Shown here one piece after another: positions 34,591-44,865 of a DNA stretch of 64,000 nucleotides (the first letter of the stretch is position 1; each line of letters starts with the position of its first letter). The stretch comes from Nocardioides sp. zg-1228 (GTDB lineage Bacteria; Actinomycetota; Actinomycetes; Propionibacteriales; Nocardioidaceae). Where the stretch lies: assembly GCF_017086465.1 (NCBI RefSeq), contig NZ_CP070961.1:744001-808000 (forward strand), in the 5' to 3' direction. The notes beneath the pieces were generated by a model. The model saw only the letters and a program-made list of their open reading frames with translations, was not told the origin of the DNA and made no database searches. Position numbers and translations under genes: made by a program.

Positions 34591-35844
34591 TCAGTTCCCC
34601 ATCACCTTCGTGGACCACAGGTCGGCGAACTCGATGTCCTCGTCGGCGTCGAGCGCGCGGAACTGCTGGATGTTGCTCTCGGAGATGAAGTCCGCCGAGG
34701 GGAAGATCCACGGGCTCTCGGCCAGCTCGGGGTCGAGCTTCTCCATCTCGGCCTGCGCACCCTCGACCGGGCACACGTAGTTGACCCACGCGGCGACCTG
34801 GGCGGCCACGGCCGGGTCGTAGTAGTAGTCCATGAGCTTCTGGGCGTTGCTGCGGTGCGTGGAGGTGATCGGCACCATCAGGTTGTCCGACCAGAGGGTG
34901 CCGCCGGACTCGGGGATGGTGAACGTCCAGCTCGGGTCGTCGGTGTCGTAGGCGAGGACGAAGATGTCGCCGCTCCACGTGATGCCGGCGACGGCGTTGC
35001 CGCTGGTGAGGTCCTCCATGTAGGAGTTGCCCTTCACCTTGCGGATGTAGCCCTCCTCGATCTTCTGCTCGATGAAGTCCAGCGCCTTCTCGAACTCCGC
35101 GCGGCCCCAGTCGCTGTCGATGTCGACGCCCTGCGACTGCATCACCAGCCCGGCGGTGTCGCGGAACTCCGACAGCACCACGACACGGCCCTTCAGGTCG
35201 TCGGTCCACAGGTCGTCGAGCGACTTGAGCTCGCGGCCGACCTTGTCGCGGTTGTAGCCGATGCCGGCGAAGCCGCTCTGCCAGGTGACGGAGTAGTTGC
35301 GGCCGGGGTCGAACGAGACGTCCTTGAGCGGCTGGAGCAGGTTGTTGACGACCCGGGGCATCTGGATCAGCTGCAGCGGCTGGCACAGCTGGTCGCGGAT
35401 GACCCGCCCGGCCATCCAGTCGGTGAGGGTGAAGATGTCGCGGTCGATGCTCTGGCCGGCGCGCAGCTGCGGGGCGACCTTGGCGTAGTAGGAGTCGTTG
35501 TCGTCGACGTCCTCGGTGTAGCTGACCCGGATCCCGGTCTGCTCCATGAACGCCTCGAGCGTCGGTGAGCGGGTCTCCTTGCCGTTCATGTCGAGGTAGG
35601 CCGTCCAGTTGGCCCAGTTGAGGATCTTCTCGGTCTCCGAGACGTCGGTGGGCAGGTCGAGGCTGGTCAGCCCGCCGGACGCCGGCGGCGCGGGCGGAGC
35701 GCAGCCGGTCAGCGCCACGCCGGCGCCGGCGGCGACCCCGGTGCCCAGCAGTGCCCGTCGGCTCAGGCCGCCGCCGGCCGCCGCCGTGAGCGCGGCGGCG
35801 GGCGGTGAGAGGGGGCGCCGGGAGCGCCGGGTGATCGGTGCCAT
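34591..35844 (-). CDS. Polyamine-binding lipoprotein (PotD/PotF-like)
   Basis: This 417-residue extracellular solute-binding protein opens with a long basic N-terminus, twin arginines in SRRALLGTGVAAG and the lipobox LTGC, so Tat export and lipid anchoring are likely. The mature part contains LNWANWTAYLDMNGKETRSPT and the ligand-site segments WQSGFAGIGYNRDKVG and ITWSGDIFVLAYD, typical of PotD/F. The ATG at 35844 has GGAGGA about 9 nt upstream. It captures putrescine or spermidine for the PotABC-like importer downstream. Confidence 0.88.
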   Translation of the reverse strand: MAPITRRSRRPLSPPAAALTAAAGGGLSRRALLGTGVAAGAGVALTGCAPPAPPASGGLTSLDLPTDVSETEKILNWANWTAYLDMNGKETRSPTLEAFMEQTGIRVSYTEDVDDNDSYYAKVAPQLRAGQSIDRDIFTLTDWMAGRVIRDQLCQPLQLIQMPRVVNNLLQPLKDVSFDPGRNYSVTWQSGFAGIGYNRDKVGRELKSLDDLWTDDLKGRVVVLSEFRDTAGLVMQSQGVDIDSDWGRAEFEKALDFIEQKIEEGYIRKVKGNSYMEDLTSGNAVAGITWSGDIFVLAYDTDDPSWTFTIPESGGTLWSDNLMVPITSTHRSNAQKLMDYYYDPAVAAQVAAWVNYVCPVEGAQAEMEKLDPELAESPWIFPSADFISESNIQQFRALDADEDIEFADLWSTKVMGN

Positions 35845-35914
35845 CAAGAAGTCCTCCGCTCGTCCCCCGAGTGGTCTGGTGTGGTGCTGCTGGTGGTGCC
35901 GGCCCGCATGCGGT

Positions 35915-35947
35915 TCACGACTCGGTCACGACTCGATCACGACTCGA
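35915..35947. repeat. 11-bp tandem repeat at the 3' end of the aldehyde dehydrogenase gene
   Basis: TCACGACTCGA (or -G) occurs three times in a row at 35915-35925, 35926-35936 and 35937-35947. On the coding (minus) strand each unit ends in TGA; the first one encountered is the gene's own stop codon. Confidence 0.85.
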
Positions 35948-37382
35948 TGTTGGCCATGACGTGCTTGACGCGGGTGTAGTCCTCGAAGCCGTACATCGAC
36001 AGATCCTTGCCGTAGCCCGACTTCTTGTAGCCACCGTGCGGCATCTCGGCGACAAGCGGGATGTGGGTGTTGATCCACACGCAGCCGAAGTCGAGGGCCT
36101 TCGACATCCGCATCGCCCGACCGAAGTCCCTGGTCCACACCGAGGAGGCGAGGCCGTAGTCGACGCCGTTGGCCCACCGGATCGCCTCGTCCTCGTCGGC
36201 GAAGCGCTGCACGGTGATCACCGGCCCGAAGATCTCGTTCTGGATCGCGTCGTCGTCCTGGCGCAGCCCCGACAGGACCGTGGGCTCGAGGAAGTAGCCG
36301 TCGCCGAGGTCGGTGCGTCGGTTGCCCCCGGCCGCGACCGTGGCGTGCGAGGGCAGGTCCTCGACGAACCGGCTGACCCGCGCCAGCTGGGTGGCGTTGT
36401 TGACCGGGCCGAAGAGGGCGTCGGCGTCGTCGGGCAGGCCCACTGGCGCCGAGGACCGGGCGTAGTCGGCGAGCGCGGCGACGAAGTCGTCGTGGATGCC
36501 GGGGGCGACGAGCACGCGGGTCGCGGCCGTGCAGTCCTGCCCGGCGTTGAAGTAGCCCGCGATCGCGATGCCCTCGACCGCCGCCTCGATGTCGGCGTCG
36601 TCGAACACCACGACCGGCGCCTTGCCGCCGAGCTCGAGGTGCACGCGCTTGACCTGCGGCGCGGCGCTGGCGGCCACCTCGGCGCCGGCCCGGACCGACC
36701 CGGTGATCGCGACCATGGCCGGGGTCGGGTGCTCGACCAGCAGGCGACCCGTCTCCCGGTCGCCGGTGACCACGTTGAGGGTGCCGGCCGGCAGGTGCTC
36801 CGCGGCGAGCTCGGCCAGGCGGAGCGTGCTCGTCGGCGTGGTGTCGCTCGGCTTGAGGACCACGGTGTTGCCGGCCGCGAGCGCCGGGCCGATCTTCCAC
36901 ACCGCCATCAGGAGCGGATAGTTCCAGGGCGTCACCTGGCCCACCACGCCGATCGGCTCGCGCCGGATCCACGACGTGTGCCCGGCGAGGTACTCCCCGG
37001 CCGCCCGGCCCTCGAGCACCCGGGCCGCGCCGGCGAAGAACCGGAGCTGGTCGACCATCGGCGGGATCTCCTCGGTGGCGGTCAGCGCCTTGATCTTGCC
37101 GGTGTTCTCCGACTCCAGGGCGATCAGCTCCTCGGCGTGCTCCTCCACGGCGTCGGCGATCGCGAGGAGGGCCTGCTGGCGCTCGCTGGGCGTCGTACGC
37201 CCCCACTCGCCGAAGGCGCGCTCGGCGGACGCGTAGGCGGCGTCGACCTCCTCGGCCCCGCTGACCGGCGCGTGCGCCACGACCTGGCCGGTGGTCGGGT
37301 CGACGACGTCGCTCGTCGCGCCGGCGCTGCCGTCGACGTAGGTGCCACCGATGAAGTTGCGCAGGGTGCGTGGGCTGGTCAC
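35937..37382 (-). CDS. Gamma-aminobutyraldehyde dehydrogenase (PatD/PuuC-like)
   Basis: This 481-residue aldehyde dehydrogenase is closest to gamma-aminobutyraldehyde dehydrogenases. It carries [20 protein letters not shown], the general-base segment [19 protein letters not shown] and the catalytic cysteine region [12 protein letters not shown]. Near the C-terminus, [20 protein letters not shown] is typical of the betaine/aminobutyraldehyde subgroup. It would convert 4-aminobutyraldehyde, made from putrescine, to GABA. GGGAGGA precedes the GTG start. It is the first gene of the minus-strand polyamine operon and is divergent from the Lrp regulator. Confidence 0.87.
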   Translation of the reverse strand: MTSPRTLRNFIGGTYVDGSAGATSDVVDPTTGQVVAHAPVSGAEEVDAAYASAERAFGEWGRTTPSERQQALLAIADAVEEHAEELIALESENTGKIKALTATEEIPPMVDQLRFFAGAARVLEGRAAGEYLAGHTSWIRREPIGVVGQVTPWNYPLLMAVWKIGPALAAGNTVVLKPSDTTPTSTLRLAELAAEHLPAGTLNVVTGDRETGRLLVEHPTPAMVAITGSVRAGAEVAASAAPQVKRVHLELGGKAPVVVFDDADIEAAVEGIAIAGYFNAGQDCTAATRVLVAPGIHDDFVAALADYARSSAPVGLPDDADALFGPVNNATQLARVSRFVEDLPSHATVAAGGNRRTDLGDGYFLEPTVLSGLRQDDDAIQNEIFGPVITVQRFADEDEAIRWANGVDYGLASSVWTRDFGRAMRMSKALDFGCVWINTHIPLVAEMPHGGYKKSGYGKDLSMYGFEDYTRVKHVMANIES

Positions 37383-37577
37383 GAGTGTCCTCCCGGGTCG
37401 GGTTCGGTGAAGGGAGGGTAGGACCTGGCAGCGAGCCATCGCCACAGTTCTCACCGACGAATGTGTGGGAAACGCAGAATTAACGGCCTCGACACACGGA
37501 TTCCGCGCTGTCCGACTTGCGGACGACGGGCCGCCACCCCCACCATTGCGCCATGAGCGAGCCAGGGGAGCACGTGC

Positions 37578-38036
37578 ATGGGTGAGGGACAGGTCCGCCT
37601 CGACGACACCGCCAAGCGCATCATCGAGCTGCTCCAGGAGGACGGCCGGATCTCCTACGCCGCCATCGCGAAGGCGGTGGGGCTGTCCGAGGCCGCCGCC
37701 CGCTCGCGGGTGCAGAAGCTCCTCGACGCCGAGGTGATGCAGGTCGTCGCCGTCACCGACCCGACGCAGGTCGGGTTCGCCCGGCAGGCGATGATCGGCG
37801 TCCGCACCGAGGGCGACCCCCTGCAGGTGGGGGACCGGCTCGCCCAGCTCAGCGAGGTCGACTACGTCGTCACGACCGCCGGCAGCTTCGACCTCCTCGT
37901 CGAGGTGGTGTGCGAGGACGACCCGCACCTGCTCGACGTGATCCGTCAGGTCCGTGAGCTCGAGGGCGTGGTCTCCTCCGAGACCTTCGTCTACCTCAAG
38001 CTCAACAAGCAGCACTACAACTGGGGAACGAGATGA
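37578..38036 (+). CDS. Lrp/AsnC-family transcriptional regulator
   Basis: This 152-residue regulator has an N-terminal helix-turn-helix ([20 protein letters not shown], then [13 protein letters not shown]) and a C-terminal RAM ligand-binding domain (residues about 70-145). [19 protein letters not shown] is seen in the latter. AGGGGAG lies upstream of the ATG. Its stop overlaps the aminotransferase start by 4 nt (ATGA). It is the likely controller of both arms of the polyamine locus, with the 195-nt divergent intergenic region as its target. Confidence 0.9.
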   Translation: MGEGQVRLDDTAKRIIELLQEDGRISYAAIAKAVGLSEAAARSRVQKLLDAEVMQVVAVTDPTQVGFARQAMIGVRTEGDPLQVGDRLAQLSEVDYVVTTAGSFDLLVEVVCEDDPHLLDVIRQVRELEGVVSSETFVYLKLNKQHYNWGTR

Positions 38037-39421
38037 GCCTGCACCCGTACGACGAGTCCTTCGACCACCAGGCCGCCGGACGCGACCACCTCTGGCTGCA
38101 CTTCACGCGGCACTCGACCTACGAGGACGGCGGGGAGATGCCGCTGATCGTCAAGGGCGAGGGGCACAAGATCTGGGACAGCCACGGCCGCGAGTACATC
38201 GACGGCCTCGCCGGCCTCTTCGTGGTCCAGGTCGGCCACGGCCGCGAGGAGCTGGCCGAGGCCGCGGCCCGGCAGGCCAGGGAGCTGGCCTTCTTCCCGC
38301 TGTGGTCGTTCGCGCACCCCCGCGCGGTCGAGCTGGCCGACCGGATCGCCGCGATGGCGCCCGGCGACCTCAACCGGGTCTTCTTCACCACCGGCGGCGG
38401 CGAGGCGGTGGAGTCGGCCTGGAAGCTCGCCAAGCAGTACTTCAAGCTCACCGGCAAGCCCGGCAAGCACAAGGTCATCTCGCGCGCCGTCGCCTACCAC
38501 GGCACCCCGCAGGGCGCGCTCTCGATCACCGGCATCCCGCCGCTGAAGGAGATGTTCGAGCCGCTGGTGCCCGGCGCCCACAAGGTGCCCAACACCAACT
38601 TCTACCGCCGCCCCGAGCACGTCGGCGACGACGAGAAGGCGTTCGGCCGCTGGGCCGCCGACCGCATCGCCGAGGCCATCGAGTTCGAGGGCCCCGACAC
38701 GGTCGCCGCGGTGTTCCTCGAGCCCGTGCAGAACGCCGGCGGCTGCTTCCCGCCGCCGCCCGGCTACTTCGAGCGGGTCCGCGAGATCTGCGACGAGTAC
38801 GACGTGCTGCTGGTCTCCGACGAGGTCATCTGCGCCTTCGGCCGGGTCGGCCAGATGTTCGGCGCCACCGAGTTCGGCTACCAGCCCGACATCATCACCT
38901 GCGCCAAGGGCATGACCTCCGGCTACTCGCCCATCGGCGCGATGATCGCCAGCGAGCGGCTCTTCGAGCCCTTCAAGAAGGGCACGACCGCCTACGCGCA
39001 CGGCTACACGTTCGGCGGCCACCCGGTCTCCTCCGCGGTGGCGATGGCCAACCTCGACATCTTCGAGCGGGAGGGGCTCACCGACCACGTGCAGCAGAAC
39101 GCCCCGGCGTTCCGCGCCACCCTCGAGAAGCTGCTCGACATCCCGATCGTCGGCGACGTGCGCGGGCACGGCTACTTCTACGGCATCGAGCTGGTCAAGG
39201 ACCGCGAGACCAAGGAGACGTTCGACGACGCGGAGTCCGAGCGGCTGCTGCGCGGCTATCTGTCCGGCGCGCTGTGGGAGGCCGGGCTCTACTGCCGCGC
39301 CGACGACCGCGGCGACCCGGTCATCCAGCTCGCGCCGCCGCTCATCATCGGCCAGCCCGAGTTCGACGACATCGAGCAGCGGCTGCGCTCGGTGCTCACG
39401 GGCGCGCTCGCGCACCTCTGA
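38033..39421 (+). CDS. Class III aminotransferase, probable putrescine/omega-amine transaminase
   Basis: This 462-residue PLP enzyme is of fold type I, class III. Typical features are [20 protein letters not shown] and [19 protein letters not shown]. The cofactor Asp lies in [16 protein letters not shown] and the PLP lysine in [18 protein letters not shown]. The family includes omega-amino-acid:pyruvate and putrescine transaminases. Coupling to the Lrp regulator and divergence from aminobutyraldehyde dehydrogenase point to putrescine transamination. In Streptomyces a similar set (SCO5655-SCO5657) is tied to polyamine use, as I recall it. Confidence 0.87.
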   Translation: MSLHPYDESFDHQAAGRDHLWLHFTRHSTYEDGGEMPLIVKGEGHKIWDSHGREYIDGLAGLFVVQVGHGREELAEAAARQARELAFFPLWSFAHPRAVELADRIAAMAPGDLNRVFFTTGGGEAVESAWKLAKQYFKLTGKPGKHKVISRAVAYHGTPQGALSITGIPPLKEMFEPLVPGAHKVPNTNFYRRPEHVGDDEKAFGRWAADRIAEAIEFEGPDTVAAVFLEPVQNAGGCFPPPPGYFERVREICDEYDVLLVSDEVICAFGRVGQMFGATEFGYQPDIITCAKGMTSGYSPIGAMIASERLFEPFKKGTTAYAHGYTFGGHPVSSAVAMANLDIFEREGLTDHVQQNAPAFRATLEKLLDIPIVGDVRGHGYFYGIELVKDRETKETFDDAESERLLRGYLSGALWEAGLYCRADDRGDPVIQLAPPLIIGQPEFDDIEQRLRSVLTGALAHL

Positions 39422-39427
39422 GGACTG

Positions 39428-39468
39428 CCTCCCGGCCGGCCGACGCTGATGTGCGTCCGGCCGGGGGG
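39428..39468 (+). terminator. strong hairpin after the aminotransferase gene
   Basis: CCCGGCCGG (39431-39439) and CCGGCCGGG (39457-39465) form a perfect 9-bp stem, extendable by about 3 bp, with a 17-nt loop. It ends shortly before trmB. Confidence 0.6.
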
Positions 39469-39486
39469 AGCGGGGAGGATGGGGGC

Positions 39487-40218
39487 GTGAACGACGTCGT
39501 ACGCCCTGCCCGCCCGCACCGCAAGCTCACCGAGGACGGGCGCCGGATGCGCGAGGTGCTCACCTACTCGCGCCGCGGCAGCCGCTTCACCCCGCGCCAG
39601 GCCGAGTCCTGGACGGCCCACCACGCCGACTGGGTGATCCCGGAGGACGCGATCGACCGCCCCGGCTTCTCGCTCACCGAGTGGTTCGGTCGCGACGCCC
39701 CGTTGATCGTCGAGATCGGCTCGGGCATCGGTGAGGCCACCTCGGTGCTCGCCGCCGCGCGCCCCGAGCACAACGTCCTCGCGCTGGAGGTGTGGCTGCC
39801 CGGCATCGCCGACTCGCTCTGGCGGGTCGCCGAGGCGGGCGCCGACAACGTGCGCTTCTGCGCCGTCGACGCCGTCTGGTCGCTGGAGAACCTGCTCGGC
39901 CCGGGCAGCGTGGAGGAGCTGTGGACCTTCTTCCCCGACCCCTGGCGCAAGACCAAGCACCGCAAGCGGCGCCTGGTCAATCCCGCCAACGCCGCGCTCG
40001 CCTCGTCCCGGCTCGTGCCCGGCGGCGCCTGGCGGCTGGCCACCGACTGGGCCGACTACGCCGTGCAGATGCGCGAGGTGCTCGACGCGGAGCCGACCCT
40101 CGAGGGCGGGCCCGTCGAGCGCTGGGCCGAGCGCCCGGTCACCAGGTTCGAGCGCAAGGGCCGCGACGTCGGACGTGACATCGTCGACCTCTGCTACCGG
40201 AGGTCCGTGCGGGACTGA
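39487..40218 (+). CDS. trmB: tRNA (guanine-N7-)-methyltransferase
   Basis: This 243-residue TrmB makes 7-methylguanosine at position 46 of tRNA using SAM. The SAM site is LIVEIGSGIGEATSVLA and the acidic strand end is LALEVWLPG. The active-site segment is LWTFFPDPWRKTKHRKRRLV, and RLATDWADYAVQM lies in the C-terminal part. GGAGG lies near the GTG start. Its last 25 nt overlap the convergent hypothetical gene. Confidence 0.93.
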   Translation: MNDVVRPARPHRKLTEDGRRMREVLTYSRRGSRFTPRQAESWTAHHADWVIPEDAIDRPGFSLTEWFGRDAPLIVEIGSGIGEATSVLAAARPEHNVLALEVWLPGIADSLWRVAEAGADNVRFCAVDAVWSLENLLGPGSVEELWTFFPDPWRKTKHRKRRLVNPANAALASSRLVPGGAWRLATDWADYAVQMREVLDAEPTLEGGPVERWAERPVTRFERKGRDVGRDIVDLCYRRSVRD

Positions 40219-40616
40219 TCGAGCACGAGGCCGGCCTCCCGGAGCAGGTGCTCGAGCCGCAGTCGCTCGGCGTCGCGCTCGGTGCCCTCGGGCAGCTCGC
40301 TCATCAGGTCGGGCACCTCGAGGGTCCGCGCCGCCTGGGCGAGCAGGTCGTCGTAGGCCGCCAGGATGCCGCGCCGTCGCGCCATCGGGGTGCCCGGGGC
40401 CGGGGCCAGCGCCACGCGGCGCACCCGCCGCACGTCGGCGGCCAGCTCCTCGATCGCCGGCGCGGACGCGACGGACGGCGACGACGGGGGAGGGGGCGGG
40501 GCGAGGCGCCGCCGCAGCCGCCGCACGGCCCGGTCGAGCTCGGCGGGACACACGGCGGCGCCCATGACGCCGGCCAGCGCCACCGTGCAGAGGACGAACA
40601 CGACCATGGCGGTCAT
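40194..40616 (-). CDS. Hypothetical membrane-anchored protein
   Basis: This 140-residue protein of unknown family has one N-terminal hydrophobic helix (MVVFVLCTVALAGVMGAAV), followed by a basic, proline-rich stretch and a helical region of alternating charged residues (IEELAADVRRVRRVALA, LRLEHLLREAGLVLDQ). No enzymatic motif is visible. TACCGT lies 6 nt before the ATG. A second ATG three codons downstream is possible. Codon use matches neighbours, so it is likely real. Confidence 0.65.
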   Translation of the reverse strand: MTAMVVFVLCTVALAGVMGAAVCPAELDRAVRRLRRRLAPPPPPSSPSVASAPAIEELAADVRRVRRVALAPAPGTPMARRRGILAAYDDLLAQAARTLEVPDLMSELPEGTERDAERLRLEHLLREAGLVLDQSRTDLR

Positions 40617-40622
40617 GTCTCG

Positions 40623-40628
40623 ACGGTA
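40623..40628 (-). promoter_or_regulatory. candidate -10 element of the hypothetical membrane gene
   Basis: TACCGT on the minus strand lies 6 nt before the ATG at 40616. Confidence 0.4.
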
Positions 40629-40916
40629 GGTCGGGCCCGGGGGAGGGGCAAGAGTCGCTGCGGACCGCGATCCCGCGTAGACTGGACACTGCTTCCGGCA
40701 CCGCTCGCGCGGCGTCGGGGAGCCCCCGGAGCCGGACCTCGTCGGACCCGTCGCCTGCGATTTGGCGTGGGTGTGCGGAGTCTGTCAAGATGTTCCGGTT
40801 GCTCCGGCGGGTCGCCGGGGTGCGGCACCACTTGACTTCTGAATCGCGTCTCCTTGATCGAGCCAGTCGTCTGCGTGCGCCGCACCAGGTCACATGGTGA
40901 TCGGAGACCCGACCAG

Positions 40917-40934
40917 ATCCGACAACCGTCGGGT
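40917..40934 (+). promoter_or_regulatory. leader hairpin with CCGAC/GTCGG arms
   Basis: ATCCGAC and GTCGGGT pair with one G-U wobble around an AACC tetraloop. The same arm sequences recur 50-100 nt downstream. Confidence 0.5.
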
Positions 40935-41115
40935 GCCACCCAGAGCAGCACCGATCCCCAGGGGTCGTGTCACGAAGCCCGATGTTTTCAGTCGGGGGTG
41001 CGACACGCCCGACCGCGGGGGTCGGAGGGTGGAGGAGAGACAGGCGGCACTCGCCCACCAGGGGCGAGGGACCGAAACCAGACCAGGCGTACGAGATCGA
41101 AGAGGACAGGGACCT

Positions 41116-41424
41116 ATGGCGGGACAGAAGATCCGCATCAGGCTCAAGGCCTATGACCACGAGGTGATCGACACCTCGGCGCGGAAGATCGTGGACACCG
41201 TCACCCGTACGGGTGCGAAGGTCGCCGGCCCTGTGCCGCTGCCGACCGAGAAGAACGTGTACTGCGTCATCCGTTCGCCCCACAAGTACAAGGACTCCCG
41301 CGAGCACTTCGAGATGCGCACCCACAAGCGCCTGATCGACATCATCGACCCGACGCCGAAGACCGTCGACTCGCTGATGCGTCTCGACCTGCCTGCCGGT
41401 GTCGACATCGAGATCAAGCTCTGA
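41116..41424 (+). CDS. rpsJ: 30S ribosomal protein S10
   Basis: This 102-residue S10 (uS10) is in the 30S head and is also the NusE antitermination factor. Starts [19 protein letters not shown] and ends [11 protein letters not shown]; length normal. First gene of the S10 operon, after a long structured leader; a GGACAGGG element precedes the ATG. rplC follows at 8 nt. Confidence 0.98.
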   Translation: MAGQKIRIRLKAYDHEVIDTSARKIVDTVTRTGAKVAGPVPLPTEKNVYCVIRSPHKYKDSREHFEMRTHKRLIDIIDPTPKTVDSLMRLDLPAGVDIEIKL

Positions 41425-41432
41425 GGCGCGAC

Positions 41433-42098
41433 ATGGCTAAGACTTTCGAACGCAACGTCAAGGGACTGCTGGGCACCAAGCTCGGCATGACCCAGCTCTG
41501 GGACGAGAACAACCGCGTCGTCCCCGTGACCGTCATCGCCGCGAGCACCAACGTGGTGACCCAGGTCCGCCAGCCCGAGGTGGACGGCTACAACGCCATC
41601 CAGGTCGGCTTCGGCGAGATCGAGGCCCGCAAGGTGAACTCGCCCGAGACGGGCCACTTCACCAAGGCCGGCGTCACCCCCCGCCGCCACGTCGCGGAGA
41701 TCCGCACCGCCGACGCCGCCTCCTACACCGTGGGTCAGGAGCTCGGGGTCGACACCTTCGCCGCGGGCGACGAGATCGACGTCACCGGCACCAGCAAGGG
41801 CAAGGGCTTCGCCGGCACGATGAAGCGTCACGGCTTCTCCGGCGTCTCGGCCTCCCACGGTGCCCACCGCAACCACCGCAAGCCCGGCTCCATCGGCGCC
41901 TGCGCCACCCCGGGTCGCGTGTTCAAGGGCACCCGCATGTCGGGCCGCATGGGCAACGACACGGTCACCACCCAGAACCTGACGGTGCACGCCGTCGACG
42001 CCGACAAGGGCCTGATCCTGCTCAAGGGCGCCGTTCCCGGCCCCCGCGGCGGACTCGTGGTCCTGCGCTCGGCGGCCAAGAAGACGCAGGAGGCCTGA
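41433..42098 (+). CDS. rplC: 50S ribosomal protein L3
   Basis: This 221-residue L3 binds near the peptidyl-transferase centre and is an early assembly protein. It begins [20 protein letters not shown]. The central loop [17 protein letters not shown] and [20 protein letters not shown] is conserved. The stop is followed by rplD after two bases, so the two are coupled. Confidence 0.98.
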   Translation: MAKTFERNVKGLLGTKLGMTQLWDENNRVVPVTVIAASTNVVTQVRQPEVDGYNAIQVGFGEIEARKVNSPETGHFTKAGVTPRRHVAEIRTADAASYTVGQELGVDTFAAGDEIDVTGTSKGKGFAGTMKRHGFSGVSASHGAHRNHRKPGSIGACATPGRVFKGTRMSGRMGNDTVTTQNLTVHAVDADKGLILLKGAVPGPRGGLVVLRSAAKKTQEA

Positions 42099-42100
42099 GC

Positions 42101-42976
42101 ATGGCTGTCAAGACCGTCAAGGTCGACCTCCCCGCCGAGATCTTCGACGTCGAGGTCAACATCCCCCTGATCCACCAGGTCGTCGTGGCCCAGCAGGCCG
42201 CTGCGCGCCAGGGCTCGCACTCCACCAAGACCCGCGGCGAGGTCCGCGGCGGTGGCCGCAAGCCCTACAAGCAGAAGGGCACCGGCCGCGCCCGCCAGGG
42301 CTCGACCCGCGCCCCGCAGTTCGCCGGCGGTGGCACGGTCCACGGCCCGCAGCCGCGCAGCTACGACCAGCGCACCCCCAAGAAGATGAAGGCCGCCGCC
42401 CTGCGCGGCGCCCTCTCCGACCGGGCCCGCAACGACCGCGTCCACGTGGTCGACGGCCTGGTGTCGGGCGACAAGCCCTCCACCAAGGACGCGCTGGCCG
42501 CGCTGACCTCGCTGACCGACCGCGTGGGCTACCTCGTGGTGCTCGAGCGTTCCGACGCGATCACCTGGCTCTCGCTGCGCAACGCGCCCGAGGTCCACAT
42601 CGTCGCCGTCGACCAGCTCAACACCTACGACGTGCTGGCCGCTGACGACGTGGTCTTCACCAAGGGTGCCTACGACGTCTTCGTGGGTGGCGCCTCCGCT
42701 GCTCCGGCCACGAAGTCCGAGAAGACCGAGCAGGCCGCGCCCGCCGCGACCGAGCAGGCCGCCGACGAGCCGGCCCTGCCGGCCGGCGCGAAGGCTCCGC
42801 TCAAGAGCGGCAAGAACCCCAAGGGCTACGAGGTCCAGGGCCTGCAGTCCGGCAGCTACCTCGTCGAGGGCGACGCCGGCTACGACGTCTCGGGCGGCGA
42901 CTTCTGGTTCAAGTCCGTCGAGGACGCCGAGGCCGCTGGTCTGACCCGCGCCGAGGAGAAGGAGAGCGACAAGTGA
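42101..42976 (+). CDS. rplD: 50S ribosomal protein L4 with an unusual C-terminal domain
   Basis: This 291-residue protein is much longer than the usual 200-220. Residues 1-197 are a standard L4, including the exit-tunnel loop ([20 protein letters not shown]) and the C-terminal [18 protein letters not shown]. Residues about 198-234 form an Ala/Glu/Lys linker ([17 protein letters not shown]). Residues about 235-285 form a small compact module with [35 protein letters not shown] and conserved aromatic residues. The module resembles short domains appended to other actinobacterial proteins. Reading frame is continuous into rplW by a GTGA overlap, so the extension is not a frameshift. Confidence 0.95.
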   Translation: MAVKTVKVDLPAEIFDVEVNIPLIHQVVVAQQAAARQGSHSTKTRGEVRGGGRKPYKQKGTGRARQGSTRAPQFAGGGTVHGPQPRSYDQRTPKKMKAAALRGALSDRARNDRVHVVDGLVSGDKPSTKDALAALTSLTDRVGYLVVLERSDAITWLSLRNAPEVHIVAVDQLNTYDVLAADDVVFTKGAYDVFVGGASAAPATKSEKTEQAAPAATEQAADEPALPAGAKAPLKSGKNPKGYEVQGLQSGSYLVEGDAGYDVSGGDFWFKSVEDAEAAGLTRAEEKESDK

Positions 42977-43278
42977 GCACCCTGCACAAGGACCACCGCG
43001 ACGTCCTGATCGCCCCGGTCGTGTCGGAGAAGAGCTACGGCCTGCTCGACGCCAACAAGTACACCTTCATCGTCCACCCGGACGCCAACAAGACCGAGAT
43101 CAAGATCGCGGTCGAGAAGGTCTTCGACGTCAAGGTCACCTCGGTCAACACGATCAACCGCCAGGGCAAGACCCGTCGCACCCGCTACGGCCTGGGCAAG
43201 CGGCCCAACACCAAGCGTGCGATCGTCAGCCTCGCCGAGGGTCACCGCATCGACATCTTCGGAGGTCCGGTCTCCTGA
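42973..43278 (+). CDS. rplW: 50S ribosomal protein L23
   Basis: This 101-residue L23 lies at the tunnel exit and docks trigger factor and SRP. It contains [21 protein letters not shown] and [16 protein letters not shown]. The GTG start overlaps the rplD stop by 4 nt. Confidence 0.97.
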   Translation: MSTLHKDHRDVLIAPVVSEKSYGLLDANKYTFIVHPDANKTEIKIAVEKVFDVKVTSVNTINRQGKTRRTRYGLGKRPNTKRAIVSLAEGHRIDIFGGPVS

Positions 43279-43302
43279 CCGGGCTCCTGACTAGGAACTG
43301 AT

Positions 43303-44139
<837 letters not shown>

Positions 44140-44144
44140 CCGAC

Positions 44145-44426
44145 ATGCCTCGCAGCCTCAAGAAGGGCCCCTTCGTCGACGACCACCTTCAGAAGAAGGT
44201 GGACGCCGAGAACGAGAAGGGCAGCCACAACGTCATCAAGACCTGGTCGCGCCGGTCGATGATCGTGCCCGACATGATCGGTCACACCATCGCTGTGCAC
44301 GACGGTCGCAAGCACGTCCCCGTCTTCGTGACCGACTCCATGGTCGGCCACAAGCTCGGGGAGTTCGCCCCCACCCGCACCTACCGCGGGCACGTCAAGG
44401 AAGACCGGAAGGGACGCCGTCGATGA
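44145..44426 (+). CDS. rpsS: 30S ribosomal protein S19
   Basis: This 93-residue S19 is in the head of the 30S subunit. It shows [20 protein letters not shown] and the [16 protein letters not shown] segment. It starts 5 nt after rplB and overlaps rplV by 4 nt (ATGA). Confidence 0.98.
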   Translation: MPRSLKKGPFVDDHLQKKVDAENEKGSHNVIKTWSRRSMIVPDMIGHTIAVHDGRKHVPVFVTDSMVGHKLGEFAPTRTYRGHVKEDRKGRRR

Positions 44427-44865
44427 GCACCACCGAGCGCAGCCGCACCAGCGCGCGCCGCGAGTCGCTGCTCGGCGACCAGCCGGGCGCGTACGCCAGC
44501 GCCCGCTACGTGCGGATCACCCCGATGAAGGCCCGCCGTGTCGTCGACATGGTCCGCGGCCTCCCGGTCGACGAGGCACTGACCCTGCTGCAGTTCGCGC
44601 CGCAGGCCGCCTCCGAGACCGTCTACAAGGTGCTCGAGAGCGCCGTCGCCAACGCGGAGACCACCGAGGGCCTCAACCGGGCCGACCTCGTGCTCTCCGT
44701 CGCCATGGTCGACGAGGGCCCGACGATGAAGCGTTGGCGTCCCCGTGCCCAGGGCCGGGCCACGCGCATCAACAAGCGCACCAGCCACATCACCCTCGCG
44801 GTGCAGCCGGCCGACGTGCTGGCCACGAAGAACGGCCGCGCCAACAAGAACGGAAGGGGTGCCTG

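Larger units (their letters stand above)
40617..41115 (+). promoter_or_regulatory. S10-operon upstream region and leader
   Basis: This is a 499-nt gap without a convincing gene. Candidate promoters are TTGGCG-18 nt-CAAGAT (40762-40791) and the lone hexamer TAGACT (40678-40683). The downstream part contains a hairpin at 40917-40934 and four alternating CCCGA/TCGGG segments between 40978 and 41025. After these comes a purine-rich stretch (GGAGGGTGGAGGAGAG, from 41024), then rpsJ. No tRNA or known small RNA was recognised. Confidence 0.55.

Noticed and set aside
40617..41115. Possible tRNA or small protein gene in the long gap before rpsJ
   Set aside because: No cloverleaf with a TTC-type loop and no credible reading frame with start and ribosome-binding site; hairpin-rich leader is the better description.
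25454..41115. The 15.7-kb block between tuf and rpsJ as a genomic island
   Set aside because: GC content and codon use look like the flanks, and there is no integrase, transposase, tRNA or direct repeat. Variable gene content between tuf and rpsJ is common in actinobacteria.
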